51,974 bases of DNA from Pseudomonas rustica (GCF_018336155.1 NZ_JAGYHF010000019.1:1-51974), one strand, 5' to 3'; shown: positions 42,707 through 51,915, numbered from the stretch's first letter. Notes: generated by a model from the letters alone, not told the origin. Program-made: numbers and translations.

Positions 42707-44254
42707 TTAAACCGTGGCGGCAGAAGGTGGGTTGTTGAACTGGCCGGCCATCCAGCCGCCGACATCACTGAGTTGCGTGTCGCCGGTGTTGTGCAACGCC
42801 GACAGGCGTCCGCCGCACAACGCGCCGAGGCGGTCGCTGATCTGGAACAGTTCGTCGAGGTCTTCGGAAATCACCAGAATCGCCGCGCCGGCATCGCGCA
42901 ACGCGATCAACGCACGGTGGATGGTCGCGGCGGCGCCGACATCGACGCCCCAGGTCGGGTGCGCCGCGATCAGCAGTTTCGGTTGCTGAAGGATTTCCCG
43001 GCCGAGGATGAATTTCTGCAAGTTGCCGCCGGACAGGCTGCGCGCAGCGGTTTGCGCGTCCGGGGTTTTCACGCCGAAGCGCTGAATGATTTGTTGGGCA
43101 AGGGCTTCGACTTTGCCGCGTTCAATCAAACCGTGGCTGACCAAGCCTTGTTGGAACGCGGTGAGCAGAGCGTTATCGGCCAGACTCAATTCCGGCACCG
43201 CACCATGGCCGAGACGCTCGGCGGGGACGAACGCCAGGCCCAATTTGCGTCGCGCGTCCGGGCGCAGATCGGCGACGTGTTGCTCGGCGAATCGAATGGT
43301 TGCAGCTTCCGCCCGAGGCAAGGTTTGTTCGCCGCTGAGCAGGGCCAGCAACTCATCCTGGCCGTTGCCCGCAACTCCGGCGATGCCGACGATTTCACCG
43401 CTGCGCACCTGCACATCAATGTCAGTCAGCGAGCAACCAAACGGATCCGGGTTGTGCCAGCTCAAGCCCTCCACCTGCAAAAACGCCGCGCCACCGCTGA
43501 CCTTCGGATAGTCGCCAATCAACGCCGCCGCTTCGCCAACCATCAACTGCGCCAATTGCTGATCGGAACATTCGGCCGGTACGCAATGCCCGGCCACGCG
43601 CCCGCCGCGCAGAACCGTCGCGCTATGACACAGCGCGCGAACTTCGCCGAGTTTGTGGCTGATAAACAGAATGCTGCAGCCCTCGGCGGCGAGACGGCGC
43701 AGGGTGATGAACAATTCGTCGGCCTCCTGCGGCGTCAGTACCGACGTCGGTTCGTCGAGGATCAGCAGACGAATGTCCTGCATCAGGCAACGGATGATTT
43801 CCACGCGCTGCCGCTCGCCGATCGACAGGCTGTGGACAAGTCGCTCCGGCTCCAGCGCCATGCCATAACGGCGCGACACTTCGCGAATTTTCGGTTCCAG
43901 TTGTTTCGGCGTGCCAGCCTTGGCGCCCATCGCCAGCGCGATGTTCTGCGCGACGCTGAGGGTTTCGAACAGCGAGAAGTGCTGGAACACCATGCCGATG
44001 CCCAACTGCCGTGCCTGCGCCGGATTGCGAATGTTGACGCGTTGGCCTTGCCAGAGCATTTCCCCGGCGTCGGCCTGGGTGACGCCGTAGATGATCTTCA
44101 TCAACGTACTTTTGCCCGCACCGTTTTCCCCGAGCAGTGCGTGAATTTCACCGGGCGCGATGCTCAGGTCGATGGCATCGTTGGCCAGACAACCGGGGTA
44201 GCGTTTGCTGATGTGGCGCAGTTGCAGGCGCGCAGGAGTAGAAGCAATTGGCAT
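42707..44254 (-). CDS. Double-domain ABC transporter ATPase (sugar/nucleoside type)
   Basis: A 515-residue protein with two fused nucleotide-binding domains. The first has Walker A GENGAGKST, the signature LSIGERQRVEI and Walker B LLILDEPTSVL. The second lacks a perfect Walker A (GVAGNGQDELLALLSG) but has SLSGGNLQKFI, as in RbsA/XylG and BMP-type importers. It powers the transporter formed with the next two genes. It is first in the operon, below a 630-bp gap. No strong Shine-Dalgarno is seen at the ATG at 44254. Confidence 0.9.
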   Translation of the reverse strand: MPIASTPARLQLRHISKRYPGCLANDAIDLSIAPGEIHALLGENGAGKSTLMKIIYGVTQADAGEMLWQGQRVNIRNPAQARQLGIGMVFQHFSLFETLSVAQNIALAMGAKAGTPKQLEPKIREVSRRYGMALEPERLVHSLSIGERQRVEIIRCLMQDIRLLILDEPTSVLTPQEADELFITLRRLAAEGCSILFISHKLGEVRALCHSATVLRGGRVAGHCVPAECSDQQLAQLMVGEAAALIGDYPKVSGGAAFLQVEGLSWHNPDPFGCSLTDIDVQVRSGEIVGIAGVAGNGQDELLALLSGEQTLPRAEAATIRFAEQHVADLRPDARRKLGLAFVPAERLGHGAVPELSLADNALLTAFQQGLVSHGLIERGKVEALAQQIIQRFGVKTPDAQTAARSLSGGNLQKFILGREILQQPKLLIAAHPTWGVDVGAAATIHRALIALRDAGAAILVISEDLDELFQISDRLGALCGGRLSALHNTGDTQLSDVGGWMAGQFNNPPSAATV

Positions 44255-44775
44255 GACAGGCTCGACTTGCTTGGAGTTGTGCCTGTGGATAAAGCAATTT
44301 CCTGGCCATTGAGTCAGGAACCCGAGCGGGCTGCGGGTGGCAGCGCTCGGCGTAGAGCATTGCGGTGAAAATCGGCGGGATTTGCAGCACCAAATCGGAG
44401 CAAAGGTGTTGATCGGGCTCTAGTTTTGCCCGGCGGCAACTGATCAAAAAACGAGCAAACCCTTGGGAGCTAGGCAGAACCTGCAACTGCGGCGGTCATG
44501 AACGGGTTATCCACAGGTTGCTCCACAGTTATTGTGCGCAAGCCGAAACGCCGGGCATAAGCACTGTGGTGCTTTCTTCTAATGGTGATAAACGCGGCTA
44601 ACTGATTGTTTCTGCTTGGAAATTACATTTCGTCGGGCAAATTGAACGAAAAGTGAACAAACCGCGCAAAGCCACGTTACAGAAGGGTTACAGCGTTATG
44701 TGCTCAGGTTATCCACAGTCGGGTGCACAGCAGATGTGGGCAAGTTCGTGGAATATGAAATTTCGGGGTCGCCCC
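44255..44775. promoter_or_regulatory. Gene-free region with three consensus DnaA boxes
   Basis: Perfect 9-mers TTATCCACA occur at 44507-44515 and 44709-44717 (plus strand), and TGTGGATAA at 44284-44292 (minus strand). The whole gap to 44884 is 630 bp and should also hold the leftward ABC operon promoter. Its 3' part is AT-rich. I see no gene or riboswitch I can name. Confidence 0.8.
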
Positions 44776-44880
44776 AAAAGATCGCAGCCTTCGGCAACTC
44801 CTACATAAAAACGCCGTGACACAAAATTAACGACAACCATCGATCTGTAGGAGCTGCGGCACGCTGCGATCTTTCGATCT
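44776..44880. repeat. REPIN, gtaggagctgccgaaggctg family
   Basis: Inverted arms (aaaagatcgcagccttcggc and gtaggagctgcggcacgctg) with about 45 bp between them. It ends four bases before the yigZ stop. Confidence 0.85.
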
Positions 44881-44884
44881 TGCT

Positions 44885-45466
44885 CTACCGCTCCAACAAA
44901 ATCCGCCCACGACTCAAATCCGCCAACTGCCCCTGTAACACCGCAATCTGCGCCTCACCCACCGCCAACTTCAACTCAACGCCATTCGCCGTAAAATTCT
45001 CCTCAACAACCAACCCAGCCAAATCCGCCACGCGTAACTTCACCAACGCCAACTCGGCAAACCCGCAAGCACAACTCAACGGCACCCGACTGATCAACTC
45101 AACCTTGGCCGCCGTCTGCAAACACTTGTTCGCACCACCGCCATACGCCCGAGCCAACCCGCCAGTCCCCAGTTGAATTCCGCCGTACCAACGAATCACC
45201 AACACCGCGACCTGATCGCAATCCTGCGCTTCAATCGCCGCCAGAATCGGGCGCCCCGCAGTACCGCCCGGTTCGCCATCGTCATTGCTGCGATATTGAT
45301 CGCCGAGTTTCCAAGCCCAGCAATTGTGCGAAGCGTTCAAATCGCTGTGCTGTTCAAAGAACGCCTGCGCATCAGCAGGGCTGCCGATCGGCGTGGCGAA
45401 GGTGATAAAGCGGCTTTTGCGAATCTCTTCGCGGTACTCGCAAAAACCGCTGAGGGTGAAAGGCAT
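44885..45466 (-). CDS. yigZ: YigZ/IMPACT-family protein
   Basis: A 193-residue protein with the UPF0029/IMPACT N-terminal domain (residues 1-115). The signature is SNDDGEPGGTAGRPILAAIE, followed by VAVLVIRWYGGIQLGTGGLA. A C-terminal DUF1949-type domain follows. YigZ proteins bind nucleic acids or translation factors; a defined enzymatic role is not known. It starts 7 bp after the TetR stop, so it is co-transcribed with that regulator without an obvious functional link. Confidence 0.9.
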   Translation of the reverse strand: MPFTLSGFCEYREEIRKSRFITFATPIGSPADAQAFFEQHSDLNASHNCWAWKLGDQYRSNDDGEPGGTAGRPILAAIEAQDCDQVAVLVIRWYGGIQLGTGGLARAYGGGANKCLQTAAKVELISRVPLSCACGFAELALVKLRVADLAGLVVEENFTANGVELKLAVGEAQIAVLQGQLADLSRGRILLER

Positions 45467-45473
45467 AAACGTC

Positions 45474-46124
45474 TTATAGAGAAGGAGTGAGGCCGCAGCC
45501 TTTGAGAATGATGCGGATCAGGTTGTTGCCGGCGTCTTCCATGTCCTGCTTGGTCAACTTGCTGCGACCGCTGACGCGACAGATCTGCGTGGCGAAGTCG
45601 GCGTAATGCTGAGTGCTGCCCCACAACAGAAAGATCAGGTGCACCGGATCAACCGCGTCCATTTTGCCGGCATCGATCCACGCCTGAAACACTGCCGCGC
45701 GGCCAGTGAACCAGGCGCGGTAATCCTGATTGAAATATTCGGTCAGGCATTCGCCGCCGCTGATCACTTCCATCGCAAAGATCCGCGAGGCTTGCGGCTG
45801 TCGTCGGGAGAATTCCATTTTCGCGCGAATATAACGAGTCAACGCTTCGGCCGGGTCGTCTTCGGCCGTGAGCGTATTGAAGGTGCTGTCCCACAGCTCG
45901 ATGATGTTGCTCAGCACCGCCACGTACAAACCGAGTTTGTTGGTGAAGTAGTAATGCAGGTTCGCCTTGGGCAGCCCGGCATTCTGCGCGATGGTGTTCA
46001 TGCTGGTGCCTTTGTACCCGTGACGGGCGAACTCGTCTTCGGCGGCTTTGAGAATGGTCTCTTCGTTTTTCTGACGAATGCGGCTGGCGGGTTTGCCGCC
46101 ATGGGCTGGGACTTCAAAGGTCAT
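45474..46124 (-). CDS. TetR-family regulator (RutR-like)
   Basis: A 216-residue TetR protein. The HTH is at about 35-62 (GTSMNTIAQNAGLPKANLHY, followed by YF). The C-terminal ligand domain resembles RutR/YcdC (EVISGGECLTEYFNQDYRAW), a group that senses pyrimidines or purines. ggaagt lies before the ATG at 46124. It sits 88 bp after an NCS2 nucleobase permease on the same strand, so control of nucleobase uptake is likely (inference). Confidence 0.86.
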   Translation of the reverse strand: MTFEVPAHGGKPASRIRQKNEETILKAAEDEFARHGYKGTSMNTIAQNAGLPKANLHYYFTNKLGLYVAVLSNIIELWDSTFNTLTAEDDPAEALTRYIRAKMEFSRRQPQASRIFAMEVISGGECLTEYFNQDYRAWFTGRAAVFQAWIDAGKMDAVDPVHLIFLLWGSTQHYADFATQICRVSGRSKLTKQDMEDAGNNLIRIILKGCGLTPSL

Positions 46125-46212
46125 AGGCACTTCCGGGTTTGTCTGTGGGTGCAACCAGTTGCGTTGATAGCGCACCCACAGAGATCCGACAAGTCCTGAA
46201 ATGATAAAACCG

Positions 46213-47601
46213 TTACGCCTGTTCGATCTTGTTCAGCGGCGCGTGGGTTTCAGTGGCTTCGGTTTTCGACTCCGGCAGCAACAGGCACAGGATGATTGCG
46301 GTCAGGCCACCGCTGGTGATCGCCGAGTCGAACAGGTTCTGCACCAGTTTCGGCAGCAGGTGCAACAGGTTCGGTTGCGCGGCGATGCCCAGACCAACGC
46401 CGAACGAAGTGGCGATGATCAACATGCTGCGCCGATCCAGCGACGACTGCGCGAGGATGCGCACCCCGGCCGCAGCCACCGCGCCGAACATCACCAGAGT
46501 CGCGCCGCCGAGTACTGGTTTCGGAATCTGTTGCAGCACCGCGCCGATCATCGGAAACAAGCCGAGACAAAACAGGATCGCGCCGATGTACAGGCCGACA
46601 TAACGGCTGGCGACGCCGGTCAACTGGATCACGCCGTTGTTCTGCGCGAACGTGGTGTTGGGGAAAGCGCTGAAGGTCGCGGCGATCATGCAGCTCACGC
46701 CATCACCGAGTACGCCACCGCGCAGGCGACTTATATAAGAAGGGCCGCTGATAGGTTGACGGGCGAGCATGCAGTTGGCGGTGAGATCTCCGACAGTTTC
46801 GATGGTGCTGATCAGATAAATCAGCGCGACCGGCAGGAAAGCTGTCCAGTCGAAGCTGAGTCCGAACTTGAACGGGGTAGGAAAACTCACCAGCGGCAAG
46901 TCAGGCAACGGCTGCGGCACCAGTTTCCCACTGAACCACGCGGCCAGACTGCCCAGCACCAATCCGATGATGATCGCCGACAAGCGCACCCACGGCGTAT
47001 TGGAGCGGTTGAGCAAAATGATCGTCAGCAGCACGAACACGCCCAACGCCAGATTGCCCGGCGCACCGAAGTCCGGCGCGTTGAAGCCGCCGCCGAGATC
47101 AGTGATACCGACTTTGATCAGACTGATGCCAATCAGGGTGATAACGATCCCGGTCACCAGCGGCGTAACGACTCGACGCAATTGCCCGATGAAACGGCTG
47201 AGGACGATCTGCACGATCGCGCCGAAAAAGCACACGCCGAAGATCATCGCCAGAATGTCTTCCGGGCTGCCGCCACGTTGCTTGACCAGAAACCCGGCCG
47301 ACAGCACCGCGCCGAGAAAGGCGAAACTGGTGCCTTGCAGACAGATCATCCCGGCGCCAATCCCGAACGGCCGCCGCGCCTGAATAAAGGTGCCGACGCC
47401 CGACACCATCAACGCCATGCTGATCAAGTACGGCAAATACGCGGTCAGCCTGAGCGCCGAACCAATCACCAGCGGCGGAGTGATGATGCCGACGAAACTG
47501 GCGAGCACGTGTTGCAGCGCTGCGAGCGTTGCGGCGAGTGGTTTTGGCCGGTCGTTGAGGCCGTAGATCAAGTCACTGGACGGTGCGGAATCTGGCTGCA
47601 T
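46213..47601 (-). CDS. NCS2-family nucleobase (uracil/xanthine-type) permease
   Basis: A 462-residue, about 14-helix transporter of the NAT/NCS2 family. The substrate motif region is FAQNNGVIQLTGVASRYVG, with the conserved QN pair, and the N-terminal part holds LQHVLASFVGIITPPLVIG. It imports a purine or pyrimidine base with protons; which base is not clear. The purine genes nearby favour xanthine or urate. It is followed by the TetR gene. Confidence 0.88.
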   Translation of the reverse strand: MQPDSAPSSDLIYGLNDRPKPLAATLAALQHVLASFVGIITPPLVIGSALRLTAYLPYLISMALMVSGVGTFIQARRPFGIGAGMICLQGTSFAFLGAVLSAGFLVKQRGGSPEDILAMIFGVCFFGAIVQIVLSRFIGQLRRVVTPLVTGIVITLIGISLIKVGITDLGGGFNAPDFGAPGNLALGVFVLLTIILLNRSNTPWVRLSAIIIGLVLGSLAAWFSGKLVPQPLPDLPLVSFPTPFKFGLSFDWTAFLPVALIYLISTIETVGDLTANCMLARQPISGPSYISRLRGGVLGDGVSCMIAATFSAFPNTTFAQNNGVIQLTGVASRYVGLYIGAILFCLGLFPMIGAVLQQIPKPVLGGATLVMFGAVAAAGVRILAQSSLDRRSMLIIATSFGVGLGIAAQPNLLHLLPKLVQNLFDSAITSGGLTAIILCLLLPESKTEATETHAPLNKIEQA

Positions 47602-47679
47602 GGCTTAAGGCTTCTTATCAAAGGAACGAAGTAACTCCCCCTCTGCAAAAACCTGTCCACTTGCTCAACTTATTTTCTC

Positions 47680-47713
47680 TGTAGGAGCTGCCGAAGGCTG
47701 CGATCCCTTGATC
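47680..47713. repeat. Single REP, gtaggagctgccgaaggctg family
   Basis: One arm only, in the gap between the NCS2 permease start and the bauR stop. Confidence 0.75.
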
Positions 47714-47744
47714 TTGCTGTACTTCACCAACATCGCAATCCCGA

Positions 47745-48665
47745 TCAACGCGTCGCCGCCAAACTCTCCAAAAAGCTCTCCAGCACCAAATGAGGGCGCC
47801 GCCCCTTGCGCGTGACCGATGCCAGACTCAAATCGTAAAACCGCGTCCCTGCTTTCAAAGCACGCAAACGCCCCTGCTGCACCCAAAGACTGGCGTAATG
47901 ATCCGGCAGATAACCAATGTAACGCCCGGTCAAAATCAAAAACGCCATGCCTTCCCGGTCAGAAGCACTGGCCGTGCAATTGAGCGCCTGGTAATGCGCC
48001 TGAATATCCGCCGGCAAACGAAACGTCGGCGCAATCGCGTCCTGGCTGTTAAGACGCTCGTCATCCAATTGCTTGTCATCGACATAAAACAACGGATGCC
48101 CCACCGCGCAATAAAGCAGCGAACGCTCGCTGTACAGCGGCTGATATTCCAGGCCCGATAACGCACTGGCCTGCGGCACCACGCCAACATGCAGACGCCC
48201 GTCTAGCACACCTTGCTCGACTTCGTTCGGCGCAATCATGCGGATCTGGATCTGCACATCCGGCCCGCGTTCCTTCAACTGCGCGAGGGCGTGGGTGATG
48301 CGCATGTGGGGGAGGGTGACGAGGTTGTCGGTCAGGCCAATGATCAGCTCACCGCGCAAATGCTGGTGCAGGCCGTTGACCTCGGTGCGAAAACTTTCCA
48401 GCGCACTTAATAGTTGCAGCGCCGATTGATAGACCTCACGACCTTCTTCGGTCAGCGAGAACCCGGCGCGACCACGCTGGCATAGACGCAAACCGAGGCG
48501 CTGCTCCAGATCACTCATCTGTTGGCTGATCGCCGAGCGACCGATACCGAGCACGGTTTCCGCCGCCGAGAAGCCGCCGCACTCGACCACGCTGCGAAAA
48601 ATCCGTAGCAGGCGAATATCAAAGTCACTGACCTGGGCCAGCGGATCGGGGCGGCGGCTGCTCAT
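47745..48665 (-). CDS. bauR: BauR-like LysR regulator of beta-alanine catabolism
   Basis: A 306-residue LTTR with an HTH at about 15-75 (FDIRLLRIFRSVVECGGFSA, GRSAISQQMSDLEQRLGL) and a normal effector domain. It diverges from bauA across 138 bp, the same arrangement as PA0133 and PA0132 in P. aeruginosa, where BauR activates the bau genes in response to beta-alanine. The ATG at 48665 is preferred to the TTG at 48689. The assignment rests on this context and on general LTTR features. Confidence 0.83.
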   Translation of the reverse strand: MSSRRPDPLAQVSDFDIRLLRIFRSVVECGGFSAAETVLGIGRSAISQQMSDLEQRLGLRLCQRGRAGFSLTEEGREVYQSALQLLSALESFRTEVNGLHQHLRGELIIGLTDNLVTLPHMRITHALAQLKERGPDVQIQIRMIAPNEVEQGVLDGRLHVGVVPQASALSGLEYQPLYSERSLLYCAVGHPLFYVDDKQLDDERLNSQDAIAPTFRLPADIQAHYQALNCTASASDREGMAFLILTGRYIGYLPDHYASLWVQQGRLRALKAGTRFYDLSLASVTRKGRRPHLVLESFLESLAATR

Positions 48666-48803
48666 TTTATTGTTCTCATTGTTTAGCAAAGTTCTAACTG
48701 AAGGTTAGAAGAGTTGGATTTCACCGACTTTATCGCCGTGGCAATTTAGCTGCAACAACGCTTTTTATCTCCCTGACGCTTATGCCCTGCGAGGTTTTGC
48801 CCG

Positions 48804-50153
48804 ATGAACATGCCTGAAAACGCTCAGTCGCCACTGGCCAGCCAACTGAAGCTGGACGCGCACTGGATGCCGTACACCGCCAACCGTAACTTTCAGCGCG
48901 ACCCGCGTTTGATCGTTGGCGCCGAAGGTAGCTGGCTGATCGACGACAAAGGCCGCAAGGTATATGACTCGCTGTCCGGTCTGTGGACGTGCGGCGCTGG
49001 ACACACCCGTAAGGAAATTCAGGAAGCGGTCTCCAAACAGTTGGGCACCCTCGATTACTCGCCGGGCTTCCAGTACGGTCACCCGCTGTCGTTCCAACTG
49101 GCCGAGAAAATCACCGAGCTGACCCCGGGCAATCTGAATCACGTGTTCTTCACCGACTCGGGCTCCGAGTGCGCCGACACCGCGGTGAAAATGGTGCGTG
49201 CCTACTGGCGCCTGAAAGGTCAGGCGACCAAAACCAAAATGATCGGCCGTGCCCGTGGTTACCACGGCGTGAACATCGCCGGCACCAGCCTCGGCGGCGT
49301 TAATGGCAACCGCAAGCTGTTCGGTCAGGCGATGATGGACGTCGATCACCTGCCGCACACGTTGCTGGCGAGCAATGCGTTCTCCCGTGGCATGCCGGAG
49401 CAGGGCGGTATCGCTTTGGCCGATGAGCTGCTGAAGCTGATCGAACTGCACGATGCTTCGAACATCGCTGCGGTATTCGTTGAACCGATGGCCGGTTCCG
49501 CTGGCGTGCTGGTACCGCCACAGGGTTACCTGAAACGTCTGCGCGAGATCTGCGATCAGCACAACATCCTGCTGGTGTTCGACGAAGTGATCACCGGTTT
49601 CGGCCGTACCGGCAACATGTTCGGCGCCGACACCTTCGGCGTGACCCCGGATCTGATGTGCATCGCCAAGCAAGTCACCAACGGCGCGATCCCGATGGGC
49701 GCGGTGATTGCCAGCTCCGAGATTTATCAGACGTTCATGAATCAGCCGACGCCGGAATACGCCGTGGAATTCCCGCACGGCTACACCTACTCGGCGCACC
49801 CGGTGGCTTGCGCCGCTGGCCTGGCAGCACTCGACCTGCTGCAAAAAGAAAACCTGGTGCAGAGCGTCGCTGAAGTCGCGCCGCATTTCGAAAACGCGCT
49901 GCATGGTCTGAAAGGCTCCAAGCACGTCATCGACATCCGTAACTTCGGCCTGGCCGGTGCGATCCAGATTGCCGGTCGTGACGGCGACGCCATCGTGCGT
50001 CCGTTCGAAGCGGGCATGGCTCTGTGGAAAGCCGGGTTCTACGTACGTTTCGGCGGCGACACCCTGCAGTTCGGCCCAACCTTCAACAGCAAGCCGCAAG
50101 ACCTCGATCGTCTGTTCGACGCGGTCGGCGAAGTGCTGAACAAGCTCGACTGA
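48804..50153 (+). CDS. bauA: Beta-alanine:pyruvate (omega-amino acid) transaminase
   Basis: A 449-residue class III aminotransferase. The PLP lysine is Lys289 in CIAKQVTNGA; the Asp for the pyridine nitrogen is in LLVFDEVITGFGRTG; the substrate region has DSLSGLWTCGAGH. It transfers the amino group of beta-alanine to pyruvate, yielding malonate semialdehyde and alanine. It is next to BauR and upstream of the semialdehyde dehydrogenase. Length and motifs are normal for omega-transaminases of Pseudomonas. Confidence 0.93.
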   Translation: MNMPENAQSPLASQLKLDAHWMPYTANRNFQRDPRLIVGAEGSWLIDDKGRKVYDSLSGLWTCGAGHTRKEIQEAVSKQLGTLDYSPGFQYGHPLSFQLAEKITELTPGNLNHVFFTDSGSECADTAVKMVRAYWRLKGQATKTKMIGRARGYHGVNIAGTSLGGVNGNRKLFGQAMMDVDHLPHTLLASNAFSRGMPEQGGIALADELLKLIELHDASNIAAVFVEPMAGSAGVLVPPQGYLKRLREICDQHNILLVFDEVITGFGRTGNMFGADTFGVTPDLMCIAKQVTNGAIPMGAVIASSEIYQTFMNQPTPEYAVEFPHGYTYSAHPVACAAGLAALDLLQKENLVQSVAEVAPHFENALHGLKGSKHVIDIRNFGLAGAIQIAGRDGDAIVRPFEAGMALWKAGFYVRFGGDTLQFGPTFNSKPQDLDRLFDAVGEVLNKLD

Positions 50154-50166
50154 TTCCACGCAGAAC

Positions 50167-50231
50167 CTGTGGGAGCCGAGCTTGCTCGCGAAGGCGTTCT
50201 GAAGAGCGCCAAAGACATCCGGCTCCCCCAC
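50167..50231. repeat. Decayed REPIN, ggagccgagcttgctcgcga family
   Basis: The left arm tgtgggagccgagcttgctc is intact. The right arm is shortened to ccggctcccccaca. It lies in the bauA-bauC gap. Confidence 0.7.
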
Positions 50232-50298
50232 AAAGCTACCTATATATAGAAGGCGCCCTTCAATGGGCGCCCGCTGAACAAAAAATCAGGAGTTTTCG

Positions 50299-51792
50299 AT
50301 GAGCGTTATCCCGCATTTGATCAATGGCGAACTGGTGACCGAGAACGGTCGCGCGGTTGATGTGTTCAACCCGTCCACCGGTCAGGCTATCCACAAGCTG
50401 CCATTGGCCACCCGCGAAACCATCCAGAAAGCCATCGATGCCGCCAAGGCTGCCTTCCCGGCCTGGCGCAACACGCCACCGGCCAAACGTGCCCAGGTGA
50501 TGTTCCGCTTCAAGCAACTGCTCGAGCAGAACGAAGCGCGCATCTCGCAACTGATCAGCGAAGAACACGGCAAGACCCTCGAAGACGCCGCCGGTGAACT
50601 GAAGCGCGGCATCGAGAACGTCGAGTTCGCCTGCGCCGCCCCGGAAATCCTCAAGGGCGAGTACAGCCGCAACGTCGGCCCGAACATCGACGCATGGTCG
50701 GACTTCCAGCCGCTGGGCATCGTAGCCGGTATCACCCCGTTCAACTTCCCGGCCATGGTGCCGCTGTGGATGTACCCGCTGGCGATCGTCTGCGGCAACT
50801 GCTTCATCCTCAAGCCGTCCGAGCGCGACCCGAGCTCGACATTGCTGATCGCTCAGTTGCTGCTGGAAGCCGGTTTGCCGAAAGGCGTGATGAGCGTGGT
50901 GCACGGTGACAAGACTGCCGTGGACGCGTTGATCGAAGCGCCGGAAGTCAAAGCGCTGAGCTTCGTCGGTTCGACGCCGATTGCTGAGTACATTTACGCC
51001 GAAGGCACCAAGCGCGGCAAACGCGTGCAGGCACTGGGCGGCGCGAAGAACCATGCAGTGCTGATGCCGGATGCCGATCTGGATAACGCGGTCAGCGCAC
51101 TGATGGGCGCGGCGTACGGTTCGTGCGGCGAGCGTTGCATGGCGATTTCTGTTGCCGTGTGTGTTGGCGACCAGGTTGCGGATGCGCTGGTGGCGAAACT
51201 GGTGCCACAGATTCAGGCGCTGAAAATCGGTGCCGGCACTTCGTGCGGTCTGGACATGGGCCCACTGGTCACCGGTCAGGCGCGCGACAAAGTCAGCGGT
51301 TACGTAGATGACGGCGTGGCAGCGGGCGCGACCCTGGTGGTCGACGGCCGTGGTTTCAGCGTGGCCGGTCATGAAGAAGGCTTCTTCCTCGGTGGCTGCC
51401 TGTTCGACAACGTCACTCCGGAAATGCGCATCTATAAAGAAGAGATCTTCGGCCCGGTACTGTGCATCGTTCGCGTGAACAGCCTGGAAGAGGCCATGCA
51501 ACTGATCAACGATCACGAATACGGCAACGGCACCTGCATCTTTACCCGTGACGGTGAAGCGGCGCGTCTGTTCTGCGACGAGATCGAAGTCGGCATGGTC
51601 GGCGTCAACGTGCCGCTTCCAGTACCGGTGGCTTACCACAGCTTCGGCGGCTGGAAGCGTTCGCTGTTTGGCGACCTCCACGCTTATGGTCCGGACGGCG
51701 TGCGCTTCTACACCCGTCGCAAAGCGATCACCCAGCGCTGGCCGCAACGTGCGAGCCACGAGGCTTCGCAGTTCGCCTTCCCTAGCTTGTAA
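50299..51792 (+). CDS. bauC: Malonate/methylmalonate-semialdehyde dehydrogenase (CoA-acylating)
   Basis: A 497-residue aldehyde dehydrogenase of the MmsA type. The catalytic Cys280 is in YGSCGERCMA and Asn148 in TPFNFP; the general-base Glu of hydrolytic ALDHs is absent, as in CoA-acylating members. It converts malonate semialdehyde, the product of BauA, to acetyl-CoA and CO2. It is also annotated mmsA; the position after bauA favours bauC. aggag precedes the ATG. The 145-bp gap to bauA carries a decayed REPIN but no strong terminator. Confidence 0.9.
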   Translation: MSVIPHLINGELVTENGRAVDVFNPSTGQAIHKLPLATRETIQKAIDAAKAAFPAWRNTPPAKRAQVMFRFKQLLEQNEARISQLISEEHGKTLEDAAGELKRGIENVEFACAAPEILKGEYSRNVGPNIDAWSDFQPLGIVAGITPFNFPAMVPLWMYPLAIVCGNCFILKPSERDPSSTLLIAQLLLEAGLPKGVMSVVHGDKTAVDALIEAPEVKALSFVGSTPIAEYIYAEGTKRGKRVQALGGAKNHAVLMPDADLDNAVSALMGAAYGSCGERCMAISVAVCVGDQVADALVAKLVPQIQALKIGAGTSCGLDMGPLVTGQARDKVSGYVDDGVAAGATLVVDGRGFSVAGHEEGFFLGGCLFDNVTPEMRIYKEEIFGPVLCIVRVNSLEEAMQLINDHEYGNGTCIFTRDGEAARLFCDEIEVGMVGVNVPLPVPVAYHSFGGWKRSLFGDLHAYGPDGVRFYTRRKAITQRWPQRASHEASQFAFPSL

Positions 51793-51808
51793 GTAGAAGG
51801 GCAGGGCA

Positions 51809-51845
51809 ACGAAGGCCGACCCCTTGGGGTCGGCCTTCGTGTTTG
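51809..51845 (+). terminator. Strong Rho-independent hairpin after bauC
   Basis: A 15-bp perfect stem (acgaaggccgacccc / ggggtcggccttcgt) with a TT loop, followed by gtttg and later a T6 run. It lies 17 bp after the stop codon. Confidence 0.88.
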
Positions 51846-51887
51846 CGGGCTTTTTTGACCAATGTGACAGAAATATGAAAATAGACG

Positions 51888-51915
51888 TTGACGGCAGATC
51901 CCAGACGTCTATAAT
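51888..51915 (+). promoter_or_regulatory. Strong sigma-70 promoter, stable-RNA type
   Basis: -35 TTGACG (51888-51893), a 16-bp spacer and a consensus -10 TATAAT (51910-51915), then a GC-rich discriminator (tcgcccc). AT-rich sequence (gaaatatgaaaatag) precedes the -35 like an UP element. This layout is typical of rRNA or tRNA operons; the transcribed gene lies outside the window. Confidence 0.75.

Noticed and set aside
42497..44368. 623-residue plus-strand frame over the ABC ATPase
   Set aside because: Antisense shadow of the double-domain ATPase.
44255..44775. Purine riboswitch before the nucleoside ABC operon
   Set aside because: No conserved purine riboswitch core could be recognised by eye; a covariance-model search of this region would settle it.
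44255..44775. Chromosomal replication origin
   Set aside because: Three DnaA boxes are present, but dnaA, dnaN, gidA, rpmH and a clear AT-rich 13-mer series are all absent nearby.
48780..50231. 483-residue minus-strand frame over bauA
   Set aside because: Antisense shadow of a transaminase with an intact PLP lysine.
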